A stretch of DNA of 64,000 bases from Gardnerella vaginalis (GTDB taxonomy: Bacteria > Actinomycetota > Actinomycetes > Actinomycetales > Bifidobacteriaceae), in contig NZ_KQ956830.1 in NCBI RefSeq assembly GCF_001546485.1, forward strand, positions 1-64,000, written 5' to 3'. This document shows, piece after piece, positions 17,991-27,044 of the stretch. How positions within the stretch are numbered: position 1 is the stretch's first letter; each line of letters begins with the position of its first letter. A model generated the notes under the pieces. It did no database searches, was not told where the DNA came from, and saw nothing but the letters and a program-made list of their open reading frames with translations. Made by a program: the position numbers and the translations under genes.

Positions 17991-18036
17991 AAACGCCCCG
18001 AAAGTAAGCTAGTGAAAACTTACAATCGGGGCGTTT
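17991..18036 (+). terminator. Hairpin terminator after the HtrA-like gene
   Basis: AAACGCCCCGA (17991-18001) pairs perfectly with TCGGGGCGTTT (18026-18036), with an inner stem GTAAG/CTTAC. The U-run is short (TTTGCTAATAAAT). A 15-base tandem duplication CGTTTGCTAATAAAT (18032-18046 and 18048-18062) overlaps its end. The rest of the gap 17933-18231 shows nothing else. Confidence 0.65.
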
Positions 18037-18231
18037 GCTAATAAATACGTTTGCTAATAAATCATATTAACTATTTTTGCAATACGCTGAAACTATGACG
18101 TATACAGGCTTTGCAAAACTCGTATTAACTCAATATTTTGCACGTAATGCAATACACGCCGTAATTTTGAAGCCTGTAGAGCACCTGCAAATAACTTTCG
18201 TGCGAATCATCCGGAAATTGAATTACTGTAA

Positions 18232-19926
18232 CTATTTAACATTACTTTTACGCTCATAAACAGTAACTGTGTTTTCAAAAGTTGTAGCTTTCCAAGATGC
18301 TTGAGTATGAGCAACAACATGCTGCCTATAATGATCAATATTGTAATCCAATGCAACAAAGTAGTACCACGGCTCATTCGATTCAGTAACGAAAAACTGT
18401 GGCTCCTTTTTTGCTTTACAAGTAGATAATTCGGCATAAATTTGATTATCTGTTGACTGCTCATTAGTAATAAATGAACTATTTTTATAACTACAGTCAA
18501 TAAGATTCTTTGCAAAATAAGGATTCGCAGTGATAAGCTGCCAAGAATATTGGTGCACATCCTCAAATTCTGGAGAAATAACTTTACCAGATTTGTCAGT
18601 TTTTTCATCTTGATGCAGCCAAGAAGTTACGAAACGCTTATTTTCTGCATGATTTTGTCGAATAAATTGCGCAAGCGCACGCGATCCCGAATAATCAAAT
18701 TTAATATCGTGCACGCAGGCAAACAGATTCCAAATCAAACTTGGTGCTAGCAAAATAATAATAAGGGCATAAATTAGGGTTCGCTTATTGACAAACTTAT
18801 TGGTAAACTTAATTTTCTTTGAAAAATATTGGAGCAATCTACGAATAATTGTTGGAATATCTTCAAAATTAAGTTGACGCTGATCGATGCACATCCACAG
18901 TTGAGAAATAAAGAATGCGAATACGATTCCTGCATGATGCAAAGTAAAATATTGCGTTGCAATAATAGCAAAAGTCAAACAAGGAAGAATAAGAGATACC
19001 AACATTTTCCTACGTTTTGCAATACAAATAGCGAAAGCCCAAATCAGTATTGAAATAAGAACGCAAATAATAATTGGCACTATTCCCAAAGACATTCTTC
19101 GCAAGGAAACGTCTCCAGCGAATGCTGTAAACATGCTCTCCGATGGCATTATAAAAATAAAGGACAAAAATTGCAGCAACGGTGAATTGCCATCGAAAGT
19201 TTTGCGAGAACCAAATGCGTTAGCAGCAGGCCAAATACAAGCAATACTTGCAAAACCAACGAAAGCTAGCAAAATCCAGCCCAGCAAACGATTTATGTTA
19301 GAAAATACTGCACTAACAGCATGCCTCATTCCAGCTAGCTGTACTGTTCGCAGCACCCAAGCCAAAGCAAAACCTGCAGCAATCGCAATTCCGTAGGCAC
19401 TTATAGCGCACATAAGTACAAGACTTAGCACGAGTTTCCAAGTGTTAGAAGGCTTAGAATCCGCTTCTTTCCAGTAGTATGCAGTCATGAACAAAGCAGC
19501 ACACAGCAACGCATATGGGCGCGAAGTAACACCATATTGGAAGCAAAGGAAATAAGTGAATGGAAGTAGCACAATTACAAGACGATTGAAAGGAGAGCGA
19601 AATATCAACCATCCGCCTAGAAGAGCAGCGCACAAAAACTGCACACCTTTAAGACCAATTTCGTACGGAACCCCGGTTTTTGCAGGAATGGAAAGAAGAA
19701 GCGTCCACAACGGCGGATGCCCTTCGTAATGCGGACGAAGAGTTAACAAATCAGCAAACGAAGAATCACGCGCAATAAGCCAACTTTGTGCTTCGTCAAA
19801 CCAAGGCTCATGGAATAACATGACAACAATAATCACAACAAGATATGCAATAAAAGTAAGTATGCGAGCATACTTTCGCAACCATATATTTTGCGAGGGT
19901 TGATCTGTAACAGTATTCTCATTCAT
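18232..19926 (-). CDS. Polytopic membrane protein, GT-C glycosyltransferase-like
   Basis: A 564-residue protein with about ten hydrophobic helices in the first 400 residues and a hydrophilic C-terminal domain of about 150 residues with several Cys. In the first extracellular loop, after helix 1, it reads PWFDEAQSWLIARDSSF and then HYEGHPPLWTLLL. This acidic DE plus GHPPLW layout is that of lipid-linked-sugar glycosyltransferases (PMT/ArnT/GT39-like). Transfer of a sugar from a polyprenyl carrier to the cell envelope is the reasonable guess; donor and acceptor are unknown. The ATG at 19926 is chosen because AAAGGTAATT precedes it. It follows rlmB with a terminator between them. Confidence 0.7.
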   Translation of the reverse strand: MNENTVTDQPSQNIWLRKYARILTFIAYLVVIIVVMLFHEPWFDEAQSWLIARDSSFADLLTLRPHYEGHPPLWTLLLSIPAKTGVPYEIGLKGVQFLCAALLGGWLIFRSPFNRLVIVLLPFTYFLCFQYGVTSRPYALLCAALFMTAYYWKEADSKPSNTWKLVLSLVLMCAISAYGIAIAAGFALAWVLRTVQLAGMRHAVSAVFSNINRLLGWILLAFVGFASIACIWPAANAFGSRKTFDGNSPLLQFLSFIFIMPSESMFTAFAGDVSLRRMSLGIVPIIICVLISILIWAFAICIAKRRKMLVSLILPCLTFAIIATQYFTLHHAGIVFAFFISQLWMCIDQRQLNFEDIPTIIRRLLQYFSKKIKFTNKFVNKRTLIYALIIILLAPSLIWNLFACVHDIKFDYSGSRALAQFIRQNHAENKRFVTSWLHQDEKTDKSGKVISPEFEDVHQYSWQLITANPYFAKNLIDCSYKNSSFITNEQSTDNQIYAELSTCKAKKEPQFFVTESNEPWYYFVALDYNIDHYRQHVVAHTQASWKATTFENTVTVYERKSNVK

Positions 19927-19980
19927 AATTACCTTTATCTCATTCATTGTGTGCGGTTTCTGTTATTAATCATACAAAGA

Positions 19981-20010
19981 AAATCACGCCCGCACTTTAG
20001 CGAGCGTGAT
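19981..20010 (-). terminator. Terminator after rlmB
   Basis: On the minus strand ATCACGC(TCGC) pairs with (GCG)GGCGTGAT and is followed by TTTTCTTTG. The stem lies 25-55 bases past the stop codon. Confidence 0.75.
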
Positions 20011-20034
20011 CTTAGCAAATTTAAAAAATTTATC

Positions 20035-21024
20035 CTACTGCAACGCAGCCAAACGACGAGCGTTAGCAACAGCATATAAACTGATTCCAGCTGCAACCGA
20101 AGCATTAAGTGACTCAACTGCGTTAGAGATTGGGATTCCAGCAATAGCATCACAAACTTCACGAGTTAGTCGGCTCATGCCCTTACCTTCGGAGCCAAGA
20201 ACCACAACCAGCGGATCAGTTTCAAAACCAGTTTCACCAACGAGCTTATCGCCGCCACCGTCAAGACCAATCGCATACCAACCGCGCTCACGCAAACCCT
20301 GAATCGCCTTATTCAAATTCACAACTCGAGCCACTGGCAAGTGCGCTGCAGCCCCAGCTGAAACCTTCCACGCTGCTGCGGTTACGGAAGCACTTCTACG
20401 CTCCGGCAAAATCACACCGTTAGCTCCAAATGCTGCTGCAGAACGAATAACAGCACCAAGATTTTGCGGATCCGTCACACCATCCAAAGCAATAAACAAC
20501 GGTCGGGCATTAATACGAGCTGCCAAAGAATCAGCGGCTTCCATTGCACGAGACTTCTTTTCTGCACGCTCAACCAATTCCTGCAAAGAGTAATACTGGT
20601 AAGGCTGCACTTTCAAAATAATGCCTTGATGGTTGCTAGAATGCGCGATACGATCCATTTCTAAGCGATCCGCTTCCAGCAAACGTAAACCTTGCATACC
20701 AGCGAGTTTTACAATTTCACGCGTACGATCGTCATGCTCAATACGATTAGCAACATATAATTGAGTGCTTGGTACACCAACTCGCAACGCCTCTAAAGCA
20801 GCATTGCGACCAATAACCAACTCATCGGAATCTACACCTAACTTGTCAACTCTACGTCTTGCAGCCAATCGCGGATCTGCAAAAGTACGTTTTATAGCTG
20901 CTTTTTTAGCGAAATATGCCTTGTGATATACGCGATCTTCAGCCTTTGGCGTAGGGCCTTTGCCGCGCAATGCATTGCGATGCTTTCCACCCGACCCCTT
21001 GGTCGGTCCTTTTTTCGTAGTCAT
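20035..21024 (-). CDS. rlmB: SpoU/TrmH-family 23S rRNA 2'-O-methyltransferase
   Basis: A 329-residue enzyme of the RlmB group, which methylates the 2'-hydroxyl of a guanosine in 23S rRNA. A basic, disordered N-terminal 70 residues (KKGPTKGSGGKHRNALRGKG) is followed by a substrate-binding domain beginning DELVIGRNAALEALR. The SPOUT knot domain then shows motif 1 DGVTDPQNLGAVIRSAAAFGANG, motif 2 VVVLGSEGKGMSRL and motif 3 IPISNAVESLNASVAAGI. I use the ATG at 21024 (MTTKKG); frames upstream of it do not look like protein. The site in front (AGAAGT) is weak. A tRNA target cannot be wholly excluded. Confidence 0.9.
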   Translation of the reverse strand: MTTKKGPTKGSGGKHRNALRGKGPTPKAEDRVYHKAYFAKKAAIKRTFADPRLAARRRVDKLGVDSDELVIGRNAALEALRVGVPSTQLYVANRIEHDDRTREIVKLAGMQGLRLLEADRLEMDRIAHSSNHQGIILKVQPYQYYSLQELVERAEKKSRAMEAADSLAARINARPLFIALDGVTDPQNLGAVIRSAAAFGANGVILPERRSASVTAAAWKVSAGAAAHLPVARVVNLNKAIQGLRERGWYAIGLDGGGDKLVGETGFETDPLVVVLGSEGKGMSRLTREVCDAIAGIPISNAVESLNASVAAGISLYAVANARRLAALQ

Positions 21025-21273
21025 ACTTCTATTCTCACATGCCCCCGAGGCATTGAGTTTGCGCCAAGTTTCATCACTGTAAAGGCTACTTTTGCAATCA
21101 AAATACTTAAGCAAATATTCCGGCACGTTATGTGACATAATAGAACAGTACTCAACTGTTGCAAAACTATTGCAATAATCCACAACCGCGCAATAGTTAC
21201 GATAATAAGCAGCTCATAATGGCGCTGTTACCGCAATTATTGACTACTCCGCGGCGCTCCCAAGGGGGAAAAT

Positions 21274-24261
21274 ATGGTTGATCACACTATTGATCAATCC
21301 GAAACTAAAGTAATTGACTCTCCAAGTCAAGATCCATCACTACAAGGCATTCAGCAAGTTGCCGAAGCTCTACACGTAGATGTAACTCGTGGCTTAAGCT
21401 CCGAAGAAGCATCTCACAGACTTACACAATTTGGCCCGAACGCACTTGCGGCAGCTGAAAAAACGCCAGCATGGAAGCGATTCCTTGAGCAGTTCAAAGA
21501 TCCGCTCGTTTACTTGCTGATTGCCGCTACTATTATCTCTGCAATAGCATGGTTCGTAGAGCGAGCACAACACAAAGGAAACAGCGGAGGCGAAATACTA
21601 CCGTTTGATTCTATAGTTATTATCATAATTTTAATTGCTAATGCTGTACTCGGCTACATTCAAGAGTCACGTGCAGAGGAGGCAGTTGAAGCTTTGGCTA
21701 GAATGAGCGCGCCACAAACTTCAGTTTTACGAGACGGTCATGTAATACGCATTGATACTACTGAAGTGGTTCCGGGCGATATTCTTGTTCTTGGTGAAGG
21801 TGATGCAGTTTCTGCAGATGGTCGTTTAATTGCCGCAGCATCGTTGCGCATTGCGGAAGCAAGTCTTACGGGCGAATCGGTTGCTGTAAGCAAGCGTCCA
21901 GATACATTGCAATCCGCAAAAGCTTTAGGCGATCGCACCAATATGGTATTTAATGGCACTGCTGTAACACAAGGCACTGGTCGCGCTATTGTAACTTCAA
22001 CCGGCATGCGCACGCAAGTTGGCAAAATTGCAGATATGCTTTCCAAGTCAGACGAAGAATCTACTCCGCTTGAGCGCGAAATGGTGCGTGTTTCCAAGGT
22101 TCTTGGCATTGCAGTGTGTATTATTGCAGCTGTTGTTCTCGCTTCCATGTGGCTAATTGAAGGCTTCCACAGTATTCAAGATATTATTGATTCACTGCTA
22201 CTTTCTGTTTCCCTCGCCGTTGCCGCGGTTCCAGAAGGCTTGGCTGCTATTTTGACGGTAGTTCTTGCGCTTGGCGTACAACGAATGGTGAAGCACCATG
22301 CGGTTGTAAAAAAACTTTCTTCCGTAGAAACACTTGGTTCTGCTTCCGTTATCTGTTCTGATAAAACAGGCACGCTTACTCGCAATGAAATGACCGTCGA
22401 ACGCGTAATTACTCCTAGTGGCGAAGTGCAGCTTACCGGTAGCGGCTATAAGCCAGAAGGTCGCATGGTATTACTCGATTCTGCGGATGCGGATCTTGCA
22501 GTTCCACAAAATCTTGCCACAGAAGTATTAGGCGCATTAGGTTCTGGCTGTTTAGCCAATGACGGCGATCTGCACTACGACGAAACTACTAAAAGTTGGC
22601 AACCTGTGGGCGACCCTACAGAAGTTTCGCTAATAGTAGCAGCACGTAAAACAAAGGCAGATAAGCGTTACGCTCACTTAACTCGCGTTGCTGAAGTACC
22701 ATTTACTTCCGAACGCAAACGCATGTCTGTGGTTGTAAAAGATGGTTCAGATTCTGGAAATCTTATTGTTTGCGCTAAAGGTGCTCCGGATGTGCTTCTT
22801 TCTTACTGCACTCGAATTGCAGTAGCTGGTGCCGTGCGTCCACTTACTGATGGCGATCGTGAAGATATTTTGGCTACTGTTGAGCGCCTTTCTGGGGAAG
22901 CTTACCGCACTCTTGGTATGGCGTACCGTCCGCTTGGCGTTGATAGTTTGACGAAAGTTGACGGCATGGTTTCTAATGCTGCCGGTCAGATCGCTGACGT
23001 CGCTGAGCAGAGCGACGTTTTGGAATCTGATTTAATTTGGAACGGCATGGTTGGTATTATTGACCCGCCTCGCATTGAAGTTCGAGATAGCGTAGCTCAA
23101 GCTCACCGTGCTGGAATTCGCACTGTTATGATTACAGGCGACCATCCGCTTACTGCCACTCGTATTGCTAGAGATCTTGGCATTGTTGGCAAAGGCGAAC
23201 ATGCTCTTACAGGTGATGATCTTGACGAACTGCTTTCTCGAGACGATGACAATATTGCTTTTGATGAAGCAATAAACAAAACTAGCGTGTATGCTCGAGT
23301 TGCGCCTGAGCATAAGCTCGCTATTGTTTCTTCATTACAACGTCAAGGCAACATTGTTGCTATGACAGGCGACGGTGTGAACGATGCTCCAGCCGTAAAG
23401 TCTGCTGATATTGGTGTTGCCATGGGCATTACCGGCACAGAAGTTACGAAAGAATCTGCCAAGATGATTCTTGCAGACGATAACTTCTCTACAATTGTTG
23501 CAGCTGTGCGCGAAGGCCGTGGAATTTTCGACAATATTCGTAAATTCTTACGCTACCTGCTCAGCTCCAATGTTGGTGAAGTTTGCACCGTTTTCGGTGG
23601 CGTTGTTTTCGCTGGAGCGCTCGGCATCACGCAGCCTAATTCCGTAGGCGTTACGCTTCCACTTCTTGCCACACAGCTTTTGTGGATTAATTTGCTTACG
23701 GATGCCGCTCCTGCCCTTGCTATGGGAGTTGATCCTCAAACTGACGACGTAATGGATAGAAAGCCTCGAAAACTTACCGATAGCGTTATTGATCGACGAA
23801 TGTGGGGAGATATTGTATTTATCGGCATAATTATGGCTGCTATTACATTAATTGGAATGGATATGCATTTGGCAGGCGGATTATTTACTGACCGTTCTGT
23901 TGGAATTATGAGCCACGCTGCACAAATGACGCATGCTCGCACAATGGGCTTCACCATTCTTGTGTTTGCGCAAATGCTGAATGCGTTAGCATCCCGTTCC
24001 GATTCGCAAAGCGTATTTGTAGGTTTGTTTGCAAATCGTTGGCTTTGGGGTGCTATTGCAGTTTCTGTGCTTCTACAGCTGGCTGTAATTTACATACCAT
24101 TCTTGAATGAGCCATTTGGAACTGTTCCTTTGAGCGTAACTGAATGGTTTGAGTGCCTCGGTCTTTCTATGGTGGTGTTAGTAGCTTCCGAATTGCGCAA
24201 GTGCGTGCTTCGCTTCATTGCAAAACATAAAGCAGCAAACACCTTAACTATTGCAGCTTAA
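21274..24261 (+). CDS. P2A-type calcium-translocating ATPase
   Basis: A 995-residue cation pump. The actuator TGES motif is in ASLTGESVAV. The phosphorylated Asp is in CSDKTGTLTRNE near residue 363. Nucleotide-binding segments and the hinge TGDGVNDAPAVKSADIGVAMG are complete. Residues that bind calcium in SERCA-type pumps are also present: VAAVPEGL in helix 4, SSNVGEV in helix 5 (Asn and Glu), and NLLTDAAPALAMG in helix 6 (Asp). This supports calcium over sodium or proton export. It should export calcium from the cytoplasm. AAGGGGGAAAAT gives the start. It is a single-gene unit with a strong terminator after it. Confidence 0.92.
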   Translation: MVDHTIDQSETKVIDSPSQDPSLQGIQQVAEALHVDVTRGLSSEEASHRLTQFGPNALAAAEKTPAWKRFLEQFKDPLVYLLIAATIISAIAWFVERAQHKGNSGGEILPFDSIVIIIILIANAVLGYIQESRAEEAVEALARMSAPQTSVLRDGHVIRIDTTEVVPGDILVLGEGDAVSADGRLIAAASLRIAEASLTGESVAVSKRPDTLQSAKALGDRTNMVFNGTAVTQGTGRAIVTSTGMRTQVGKIADMLSKSDEESTPLEREMVRVSKVLGIAVCIIAAVVLASMWLIEGFHSIQDIIDSLLLSVSLAVAAVPEGLAAILTVVLALGVQRMVKHHAVVKKLSSVETLGSASVICSDKTGTLTRNEMTVERVITPSGEVQLTGSGYKPEGRMVLLDSADADLAVPQNLATEVLGALGSGCLANDGDLHYDETTKSWQPVGDPTEVSLIVAARKTKADKRYAHLTRVAEVPFTSERKRMSVVVKDGSDSGNLIVCAKGAPDVLLSYCTRIAVAGAVRPLTDGDREDILATVERLSGEAYRTLGMAYRPLGVDSLTKVDGMVSNAAGQIADVAEQSDVLESDLIWNGMVGIIDPPRIEVRDSVAQAHRAGIRTVMITGDHPLTATRIARDLGIVGKGEHALTGDDLDELLSRDDDNIAFDEAINKTSVYARVAPEHKLAIVSSLQRQGNIVAMTGDGVNDAPAVKSADIGVAMGITGTEVTKESAKMILADDNFSTIVAAVREGRGIFDNIRKFLRYLLSSNVGEVCTVFGGVVFAGALGITQPNSVGVTLPLLATQLLWINLLTDAAPALAMGVDPQTDDVMDRKPRKLTDSVIDRRMWGDIVFIGIIMAAITLIGMDMHLAGGLFTDRSVGIMSHAAQMTHARTMGFTILVFAQMLNALASRSDSQSVFVGLFANRWLWGAIAVSVLLQLAVIYIPFLNEPFGTVPLSVTEWFECLGLSMVVLVASELRKCVLRFIAKHKAANTLTIAA

Positions 24262-24291
24262 TAAATAAATTATTAAACTGCCTTGCGAATA

Positions 24292-24345
24292 CGCGGCACA
24301 GTACGTAGTTTTCTTATATTACCTACGGTTCTGTGCCGCGTTTTG
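24292..24345 (+). terminator. Terminator after the calcium ATPase
   Basis: CGCGGCACAG (24292-24301) pairs perfectly with CTGTGCCGCG (24331-24340), with an inner CGTAG/CTACG, followed by TTTTGTGTTTTC. Confidence 0.9.
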
Positions 24346-24544
24346 TGTTTTCTTTTCTATAAAATTTTTGCTTATTGCTCATGAATACTTATTTGTTTTC
24401 AGGAAATAGCTTGCATCATACTGACAGACCGCGGCACGCGCTACAATTGTGCGTATTGTAATTTTCGCGCAAAATAGCAGTAAATATTTCGTGCGAACAA
24501 TGAAGTTGCTTATGCGTTTACACATTACAAGGAGATTTGACGCT

Positions 24545-25126
24545 ATGCTGTTGTCTGATCACGACATTCTCAAAGCTCATGATGAGGGTCACATCGATTT
24601 AACCCCGTGGACCCCGGAAATGGTACAGCCTGCGTCGATTGACGTGCGTCTCGATCGTTATTTCCGCTTATTTAACAACCACGCTTACACGTATGTAGAC
24701 CCTGCAGAAAATCAAGGTGAGCTTACTGAACAGTTTGAAGTGGCTCCGGACGAACCGTGGATTTTACATCCTGGTGAGTTTGCACTTGGTGCTACTTGGG
24801 AGTATGTAAAACTTGATGCAACTATTGCAGCACGCTTGGAAGGCAAGAGCTCACTTGGTCGTCTTGGTATTTTAACTCATTCAACGGCTGGTTTCATTGA
24901 TCCTGGTTTTGAAGGTCATATTACTTTGGAACTTTCTAATGTAAGTACTTTGCCAGTCAAGCTCTGGCCTGGCATGAAAATCGGTCAAATGTGCTTCTTC
25001 CAGTTGAGTTCCCCATGCGAAAATCCGTATGGTTCTGCTGTTAATGGTTCACACTATCAAGGTCAGCGCGGTCCAACTCCGTCGCGCTCATACGAACATT
25101 TTTACCGTGCTGATTTAAGTGAATAG
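24545..25126 (+). CDS. dcd: dCTP deaminase
   Basis: A 193-residue trimeric enzyme of the Dcd/dUTPase superfamily, making dUTP from dCTP (some actinobacterial forms go directly to dUMP). The start [16 protein letters not shown], the PASIDVRLD strand, the substrate loop [13 protein letters not shown] and the catalytic segment [21 protein letters not shown] are all intact. Length equals the family norm. The ATG at 24545 follows AAGGAGATTTGACGCT; earlier in-frame starts would add an unlike basic stretch. It begins its own transcript downstream of the ATPase terminator. Confidence 0.95.
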   Translation: MLLSDHDILKAHDEGHIDLTPWTPEMVQPASIDVRLDRYFRLFNNHAYTYVDPAENQGELTEQFEVAPDEPWILHPGEFALGATWEYVKLDATIAARLEGKSSLGRLGILTHSTAGFIDPGFEGHITLELSNVSTLPVKLWPGMKIGQMCFFQLSSPCENPYGSAVNGSHYQGQRGPTPSRSYEHFYRADLSE

Positions 25127-25237
25127 TATTTGCAATGATTTTTTATTGCTAAAAAACCACCAAATTCAGGAGAAAAGTATATATTTTTTAGAAAATTCTC
25201 AGGTAATACTCCTATACCGTACAGACTGATATGGTTT

Positions 25238-25340
25238 TATAATAGTGTCGCAAAAAACGGCAGGTGTAAAGCACTAAAACTAAAACTTATTCTTTTCTTC
25301 TCTCCTTTTTATTTCCCCGGCGCATACACGCCGGGGTTTA
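25238..25340 (+). ncRNA. Candidate small RNA between dcd and the trp leader
   Basis: A consensus -10 TATAAT sits at 25238-25243. About 70 bases later comes a strong GC hairpin CCCCGGCG/CGCCGGGG (25315-25322 and 25329-25336) followed by TTTAATTTTT. The dcd stop is 110 bases before the -10 box, so this hairpin is not placed like an ordinary dcd terminator. The enclosed transcript would be about 90 bases and contains an unbroken pyrimidine tract (near 25289-25313) with TCTCC, complementary to ribosome binding sites. No -35 box is clear. It could equally be a long dcd 3' region. Confidence 0.35.
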
Positions 25341-25377
25341 ATTTTTCCGCGCGAAACGCCGAATCAATACTAAAAGA

Positions 25378-25405
25378 TTGACATTGTCACAAGTCAGGCT
25401 AAACT
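25378..25405 (+). promoter_or_regulatory. Promoter of trpB and its leader
   Basis: TTGACA (25378-25383), a 16-base spacer and TAAACT (25400-25405) lie just upstream of the leader peptide. Confidence 0.6.
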
Positions 25406-25433
25406 TGAGCAACAAGATTGGAGGTTGATGAAC

Positions 25434-25469
25434 ATGAATACTCGTTTCTGGCGCAGCTGGCGTAGTTAA
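25434..25469 (+). CDS. trpL: Trp leader peptide
   Basis: MNTRFWRSWRS followed by TAA: eleven residues with two Trp codons at 25449-25451 and 25458-25460. TGGAGG lies nine bases upstream of this ATG; another in-frame ATG at 25428 would add Met-Asn but is too close to the site. The second Trp codon lies inside the first strand of the attenuator stem, so stalling there would mask it. This is the standard sensing logic of a ribosome-mediated attenuator. Confidence 0.85.
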   Translation: MNTRFWRSWRS

Positions 25470-25587
25470 AAGCGAGTTCACATATCGGTGTGGGCTTGCT
25501 GATTTTAAACAATCAACGGGGCTATGCCGGATTCATCATCAACATTATTTGAGCTGAATGGCATATAAGCTGCCATCCAGCTTTTTT
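25457..25587 (+). promoter_or_regulatory. Trp attenuator (alternative RNA folds upstream of trpB)
   Basis: Strand 1, CTGGCGTAG (25457-25465), pairs with strand 2, CTATGCCGG (25522-25530), with two G:U pairs. Strand 2, TATGCC plus ATTCA, can instead pair with strand 3, TGAAT plus GGCATA (25555-25565). Strand 3 otherwise forms the terminator AGCTGAATGGCA/TGCCATCCAGCT (25552-25563 and 25571-25582) followed by TTTTTT. Ribosome stalling on the Trp codons would free strand 2, form the 2:3 antiterminator and allow trpB transcription. The sequence shows all pairings; the function follows from known attenuators. Confidence 0.85.
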
Positions 25588-25692
25588 GTTATCTGAGCAC
25601 ATGCCCTTCAAATTTACAAAATAATCAACACAAAAAGAATAAAGAACAAACCGAATGCCGATTTTCTCGGCACGCACAAGAAGGGCAAAATT

Positions 25693-26886
25693 ATGGTAAA
25701 CGCAGTTGAACAAAACATGTATTACGGCGAATTTGGCGGACAGTACGTACCAGATATGATTCGTCCAGCACTCGATGCAGTAGCAGCAGCTTATCTACAG
25801 TACAAAGACGATCCAGAATTCCGCAATGAATTAACTGGACTATTAAAGGATTACGACGGCCGCGAAACACCTTTATACTATGCTGAATCTTTCACAAAAT
25901 ATTTAGGCGGCGCAAAAGTGTATTTAAAGCGCGAAGATTTAAACCATCTCGGCGCTCACAAAATGAATAATGTTCTCGGACAAATTTTACTCGCTCAGCG
26001 CATGGGTAAAAAGCGCATTATTGCTGAAACTGGAGCCGGTCAGCATGGTGTTGCCACTGCTGCTGCAGCTGCACGATTCGGCATGGAATGCGAAATTTTT
26101 ATGGGTGCACTTGATTGTGAACGCCAAAAACTTAATGTTTTTAGAATGACTTTGCTCGGCGCAAAAGTTCATGCTGTTCAAGAAGGCACAAAAACTTTAA
26201 AAGATGCTGTAACTGCCGCATTTATGGATTATGCTCAGCACTTGGACGATACCTTCTACATCGTTGGCTCCGCAGTGGGACCTTACCCTTATCCACAAAT
26301 GGTTCGCGATTTTCAAAGCGTTATTAGCAAGGAGTCAAGAAAGCAGATCCTAGAAAAAGAAGGCAGATTACCAAATGCTGTAATTGCTTGCATTGGTGGC
26401 GGTTCTAATGCAATTGGTTCTTTTGCAGCCTACATTGATGATCCTTCTGTACGATTGATTGGTGCTGAAGGCGCAGGTAAAGGCGCTAATACTCCTCAAA
26501 ATGCTGCTACTATGACGAACGGAAAAATTGGCATTACGGATGGCATGAAAACTTATGTTCTTATGGATGATGATGGGAATGAGCTTCCAGCCTACTCTAT
26601 TTCTGCAGGCCTGGATTACCCTGGAGTTGGCCCAGAACATTCATATTTAAAGGATTCTGGTCGCGCAGAATACTACGCAATCACTGATGATGAAGCAGTC
26701 CAAGCTTTCCGCGCACTTTCTAGAATAGAAGGAATCATCCCAGCTTTGGAAAGCTCACATGCAATAGCACAAGCTATGAAGATGGTTCCAAAGATGAGTA
26801 AGGATGACATTGTTTTAGTAACAGTTTCCGGCCGTGGAGATAAGGATGTAAATCAGGTAGCACGCTATCTTGGAATTGAATTATAA
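25693..26886 (+). CDS. trpB: Tryptophan synthase beta chain, standing alone
   Basis: A 397-residue PLP enzyme that joins indole and serine to make tryptophan. The PLP lysine is in [13 protein letters not shown], the phosphate loop in [12 protein letters not shown], and the C-terminal SGRGDKD matches the TrpB1 class. Other marks are [14 protein letters not shown] and a normal N-terminal [14 protein letters not shown]. The ATG follows AAGAAGGGCAAAATT. No trpA or any other trp biosynthetic gene lies next to it, unlike the usual trpBA pair. It may therefore use free indole, or trpA may lie elsewhere. It is controlled by the Trp attenuator directly upstream and is followed by a terminator. Confidence 0.95.
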   Translation: MVNAVEQNMYYGEFGGQYVPDMIRPALDAVAAAYLQYKDDPEFRNELTGLLKDYDGRETPLYYAESFTKYLGGAKVYLKREDLNHLGAHKMNNVLGQILLAQRMGKKRIIAETGAGQHGVATAAAAARFGMECEIFMGALDCERQKLNVFRMTLLGAKVHAVQEGTKTLKDAVTAAFMDYAQHLDDTFYIVGSAVGPYPYPQMVRDFQSVISKESRKQILEKEGRLPNAVIACIGGGSNAIGSFAAYIDDPSVRLIGAEGAGKGANTPQNAATMTNGKIGITDGMKTYVLMDDDGNELPAYSISAGLDYPGVGPEHSYLKDSGRAEYYAITDDEAVQAFRALSRIEGIIPALESSHAIAQAMKMVPKMSKDDIVLVTVSGRGDKDVNQVARYLGIEL

Positions 26887-26985
26887 ATCATTAATTTAGC
26901 AACAAATAAAACATAGTAAATAAAACGAGGCAGATAATTCCCAGAATAAAGTGAGAATAAAAGAAAAGTAAGAGAAGAAGAACAT

Positions 26986-27027
26986 GGCACTTCTGTAGCT
27001 AACTTAGCAAACAGAAGTGCCTATTTT
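26986..27027. terminator. Shared terminator between trpB and oxyR
   Basis: GGCACTTCTGT (26986-26996) pairs perfectly with ACAGAAGTGCC (27011-27021), followed by TATTTTTA on the plus strand. It lies between two convergent genes and likely serves both. Confidence 0.8.
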
Positions 27028-27044
27028 TAAGCAGAATATTCTAT

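Noticed and set aside
18032-18062. Tandem CGTTTGCTAATAAAT repeat as an attachment site or CRISPR remnant
   Set aside because: There are only two direct copies, one base apart, no integrase and no spacers; it is probably replication slippage at a terminator.
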